44,911 nt of DNA, taken from Physocladia obscura. Its lineage: Eukaryota; Chytridiomycota; Chytridiomycetes; Chytridiales; Chytriomycetaceae. The position numbers were made by a program, and so were the translations under genes. The stretch spans positions 3,169 to 48,079 of the forward strand of contig JADGJH010000005.1 in the NCBI GenBank assembly GCA_027596945.1, given 5' to 3'. Below the pieces are notes generated by a model. The model did no database searches. It was not told where the DNA came from and worked only from the letters and a program-made list of their open reading frames with translations. Below, one piece after another: positions 42,166 through 44,911 of the stretch (positions are counted from its first letter, which is position 1; each line of letters starts with the position of its first letter).

Positions 42166-43323
42166 TATTGATTATCTTCAAAAAAAACAGTTCTTATTTG
42201 AGAAATACCTGTCCTTCTTACTCTTAAATTATAAAGCCTGTGAATAACTTCTAATCTAATAGCCTGGAGCTTTTGATTGTATGGAAGAGGCATTAGCAGC
42301 CTGCAATAAACCTTTTTGACTGCTCCCATTCCCCATTCGGCTGCTTGATGAATTGAAGTAATTGCATTACTTACTGCTTGTAAATTATGCCAAATATTTG
42401 CTGGTGCTCAATCCAAATCTCCATCTTTGAGAAGCGTCACAATTTTGTTGAACACTTTGTTGTTGAATGGAAAGGCAGAATCAGCACAGACTCTGTACTT
42501 TTTCAAAGTGAATTCTTTGTCCAGTAGCTTCTCACAAAAGACGCAGCTTGTTTTGCCATCATTCCAAGAGCTGGGGCAGTTGTGTTTTATTCATATAATT
42601 GTTCCTGTTTGTTTGTGTGTGTTGAATAAAATTGAATATGTTATCAGCTTACCATCAACACCAAAACAGAGCACTCCAGTAACATATATGCAATTTAGCC
42701 AGCCACCATACATAGCATTTTGTTTGTCTGCAAAAGATGGCTTTTGCAATCAGTAGTTTTTTCCATCAATGAAACCAAACTTGTTCTTGACAAAGGACTC
42801 TCATAATTTGACTTGTTCACCCCATAGAACTTGTTGCTGGTAAGTTGGCAATGCAATTTGAGCGTCTTTTTGATATTCCTGAGTGATATTAGAAGTGCCA
42901 ATTCTGCATTTGATAATACATGAGACAAAGTAGCAGGGGGATACCAAACATCTCACATAATGTCTTGGTTTCCATAGTTCCACAGTAATAGTGCAGTAGC
43001 AATCCAAGCACCATGATCTTTGATGTTATTTTTGGTGGTTGTCCATTTCGGCACCTGCCACTCTTGACAATATAGTATTTTGAGAATCCATCAAGGAGTT
43101 CCAGAAATGTATGCATATCAACAGAGACAACGTTGATAAAGCCTCTTGGATTTTTGTTGTAGCTGCTGAGTAGTTGCTGCAAAAAGCAATTGCTTGGATT
43201 TCCCAGATTTGCATTTGTCAATTGATGTTGTAATTGAAGCTGATTTTTTGCCCTTAATAATGCCAGTATTTGAATGCAAATGCATAGATTGTGTGCAATG
43301 CAGACAATGCAAGGCAGTAACAT
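42166..43323 (-). pseudogene. Harbinger (DDE_Tnp_4-like) transposase, broken by frameshift and stops
   Basis: Reading the minus strand in shifting frames gives the full domain order of a Harbinger DDE transposase. First comes an N-terminal helical part (VVSVDMHTFLELLDGF, GQPPKITS, LGLLLHYYCGTMETKTLCEM). FIDGKNY (42753-42773) carries the first catalytic Asp. SWNDG lies near 42560 and ADSAFP, with the second Asp, near 42475. EWGMGAVKKVY, with the catalytic Glu, lies near 42335, and a closing RVRRTGISQIRTVF ends near 42200. Breaks: a frameshift near 42925, an in-frame TGA at 42750-42752 directly after DGKNY, another stop near 42585 and one near 42400. It therefore cannot make an active protein. 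The motif-level match is clear; subgroup placement is not. Confidence 0.82.
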
Positions 43324-43400
43324 TGGGTTTGTGTTTGTTTCAAGTTCAGCAATGTCCTTTTTTTTTTTTTTGTTTGTCTTTTTTGGAACAAATGATTTGG

Positions 43401-43507
43401 TTTATTTTTGGAGACACCATTGGGACAAAATTCTGGGACAAACCACCTGTCCCGCCGGGACAAAGACATTTTGTCTTTTTCATTTGTCCCAGTTTTGGAA
43501 GTCTTTC
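43401..43507 (-). repeat. Right terminal inverted repeat of the Harbinger-like element
   Basis: Reverse-complement partner of the left repeat. It keeps the CCCGCCGGGAC palindrome with two CpG that the left copy has lost, while another CpG is lost here and kept on the left. This reciprocal pattern suggests independent decay after insertion. Confidence 0.85.
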
Positions 43508-43510
43508 ATT

Positions 43511-44911
43511 GTGTTGCTACGTACGTCTACAGACAGAAAACTGTTGAGAACTTAATTGAATCCAATAAATTTGGATTATTGAATTATTTCAAACTAAAAC
43601 TCAATTAAAAAGAATAAATTTCTATCAAATAAAACTGAATATATCATGGGAATTACTGTCAATAGATGCAAAATATTTTTTTGTTGTTGGTTGGTGGTTG
43701 TTGGCTTTTGTTTATATTTGGTATGAGGTTTTGCGCAATCTCTTGGTTCATAAAGAATCTCCATGAAGATACAAAATTGTGGTAGCAAATACATAATCTT
43801 GCTCTTCCAAACTCAGAACAGATATTATTTTTGATAATTGATGTAAATTAGATAGCTAATTTAACTTTTCCCCAAGAATTTTCTACTTTCAAGAACTCAA
43901 AAACAATTCAAGTGATTTCCAACTGCTTTTCTACCAATTTTCTTTTAAAGTGTCTTATTTTTTTCATCTTTCTATTCCAATAACTACTTAAACCCAAATC
44001 TTTTCTTCAGTTATCCTAAATAAAAGAAAGTCTTTATTAAGTATTATGCTTCAACTTCAACTATATCCCATACTCTAATCTCAAACTCTTATCATTTAAT
44101 TCTGAGATAACAATTATTGAATTAGTTGACCCAGGCCAATACAGCTACCAGCAGCCCTGCTACTACTCTTCTACAGCTTATTTGAGGTTTACACCTGTTT
44201 CCAAGCTACTACTGTACAATTTACTACAATAACTATGACACTTTTGAAAACAAAAATAAAAAACATGCATCATGATACTTTGTGAACTTTACAGCAAGAG
44301 GTTTGGGAATGTTGGCACATATGCTAAACATGCCCAGTAAAAATCTCACCTTTCCACTATTGATTTAATTTCTTCAAGTAAACTTAATTGTACATTTCTG
44401 TGTATTGATACTTATTTTTCTCTTTAGTATTGCTTCAACTGTCTATAATTGAAGATAACCACCTACAGATCACTTGCTTATAGGCAATATTATTGGAATC
44501 AGAAAAAGGAAAATGACTTGTGATCTCCAATCTGAAGCAAATACAAAAGCTGCAGAATGAAACATTAAATAAAAATAAAAATTTTCCAAAAAATAACTTG
44601 AAGTCCTTTAACACATTGCACCTTTCATCACAACTTATTGCACCATCATCCAATAAGTAAGGTCATTGATGAACATCCCTAAACCACATTCCAACAGATT
44701 AAGAGTCTTGGATGTGTCTTTCTTGCAAGAGCCAAAGTGCAGTTTTTGGAGAACTACATCTGCTTCAATCCTGTCTACCTCAATGGAACTTACTCTAATT
44801 GGTATCAACATATGCTTGTTGGATTTGCATATTTTTTTTTGCTCATTTCAAACTATTTTATGTCATTCTACCTCTGTGTTTTCAAAGCTCCAAACCAGAA
44901 ATAGATATCAA
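43511..44911. other. AT-rich, CpG-depleted right end, no assignable gene
   Basis: About 1.4 kb with the same composition as 39.1-41.9 kb. CpG is almost absent after the pair of sites at 43520-43530. A plus-strand frame from about 44690 to 44903 reads through a plausible peptide (FLENYICFNPVYLN followed by a hydrophobic stretch) and may be an old coding remnant, but I do not recognise it. A 72-codon minus-strand frame at 44435-44653 is likewise unassigned. No RNA gene or tandem array is seen. Confidence 0.6.

Larger units (their letters stand above)
41885..43507 (-). mobile_element. PIF/Harbinger-like DNA transposon with ~106-bp terminal inverted repeats, inactivated
   Basis: The left end (41885-41990) and right end (43401-43507) are inverted copies of each other; both contain CTTCCAAAACTGGGACAAA near the tip and GACAAAATGTCTTTGTCCC in the middle. 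ATT lies directly outside each end (41882-41884 and 43508-43510) and is a candidate 3-bp target duplication, the size expected for PIF/Harbinger. In AT-rich DNA a 3-bp match is weak evidence. Between the ends lies one decayed minus-strand transposase. The element is about 1.6 kb, too short for the additional Myb-like ORF carried by many Harbinger elements. A GGGACAA unit recurs several times within each inverted repeat, a possible transposase-binding site. Confidence 0.85.

Overview
The window reads as nuclear DNA of a fungus. About 39 kb is very gene-dense, with genes carrying short GT-AG introns (mostly 45-90 bp) and spacers often below 100 bp. It contains recognisable fungal and eukaryotic genes: a Laa2-like protein, Spo7, WBP4, a DAPA aminotransferase, Yop1, Ncs6/Ctu1, Prp8, a Tom1/HUWE1-class HECT ligase and a Prp38 family protein. 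The split between compact genes and a strongly CpG-depleted transposon-bearing end suggests an early-diverging, possibly chytrid-like, fungus with cytosine methylation. The lineage is inference, not shown. All exon structures below were assembled by hand from splice sites, reading phase and family similarity; the summed coding lengths of the multi-exon genes are multiples of three.

Layout. 0-4 kb (plus): a small unknown ORF, a clathrin-adaptor accessory protein (Laa2/DUF5102 type), the Spo7 regulatory subunit of a lipin phosphatase complex, and a WBP4-like splicing factor. 4-6.3 kb (minus): mitochondrial BioA-type aminotransferase and an unknown small protein. 6.4-12.4 kb: Yop1, then three unusual genes: a 1,039-residue protein with a condensation (CoA-dependent acyltransferase superfamily) fold split by a coiled coil and a SAM-like domain; a Rab-like GTPase with degenerate G3 and G4 motifs and no prenylation cysteine; and a secreted NodB-like polysaccharide deacetylase relative that has lost its catalytic residues. 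12.5-34.9 kb (minus): Ncs6 (tRNA wobble thiolation), Prp8 (13 exons, about 2,361 aa) and a 16-exon, about 3,915 aa HECT E3 ligase. 35.1-39.1 kb (plus): a Prp38 family splicing factor with a 12-nt exon, a TPR protein and a secreted cysteine-rich protein with a C-terminal ricin-B-type trefoil.

39.13-44.9 kb is different: AT-rich, almost without CpG, no intact gene. It holds a complete but inactivated PIF/Harbinger-like DNA transposon with ~106-bp terminal inverted repeats (41,885-43,507), a fragment of a second Harbinger-like transposase on the other strand (~40,360-40,715), and unassigned decayed sequence. Differences between the two inverted repeats are mostly transitions, several at CpG sites, and one stop in the transposase fits CGA to TGA decay, so CpG methylation and deamination is the likely history.

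How genes relate: three spliceosome proteins (WBP4-like, Prp8, Prp38-like) sit in the window, but nothing shows they are co-regulated. Spo7 and Yop1 both act on ER and nuclear membrane shape or lipid supply. The most novel item is the split condensation-domain protein at 7.5-10.7 kb, with its degenerate GTPase and pseudo-deacetylase neighbours.
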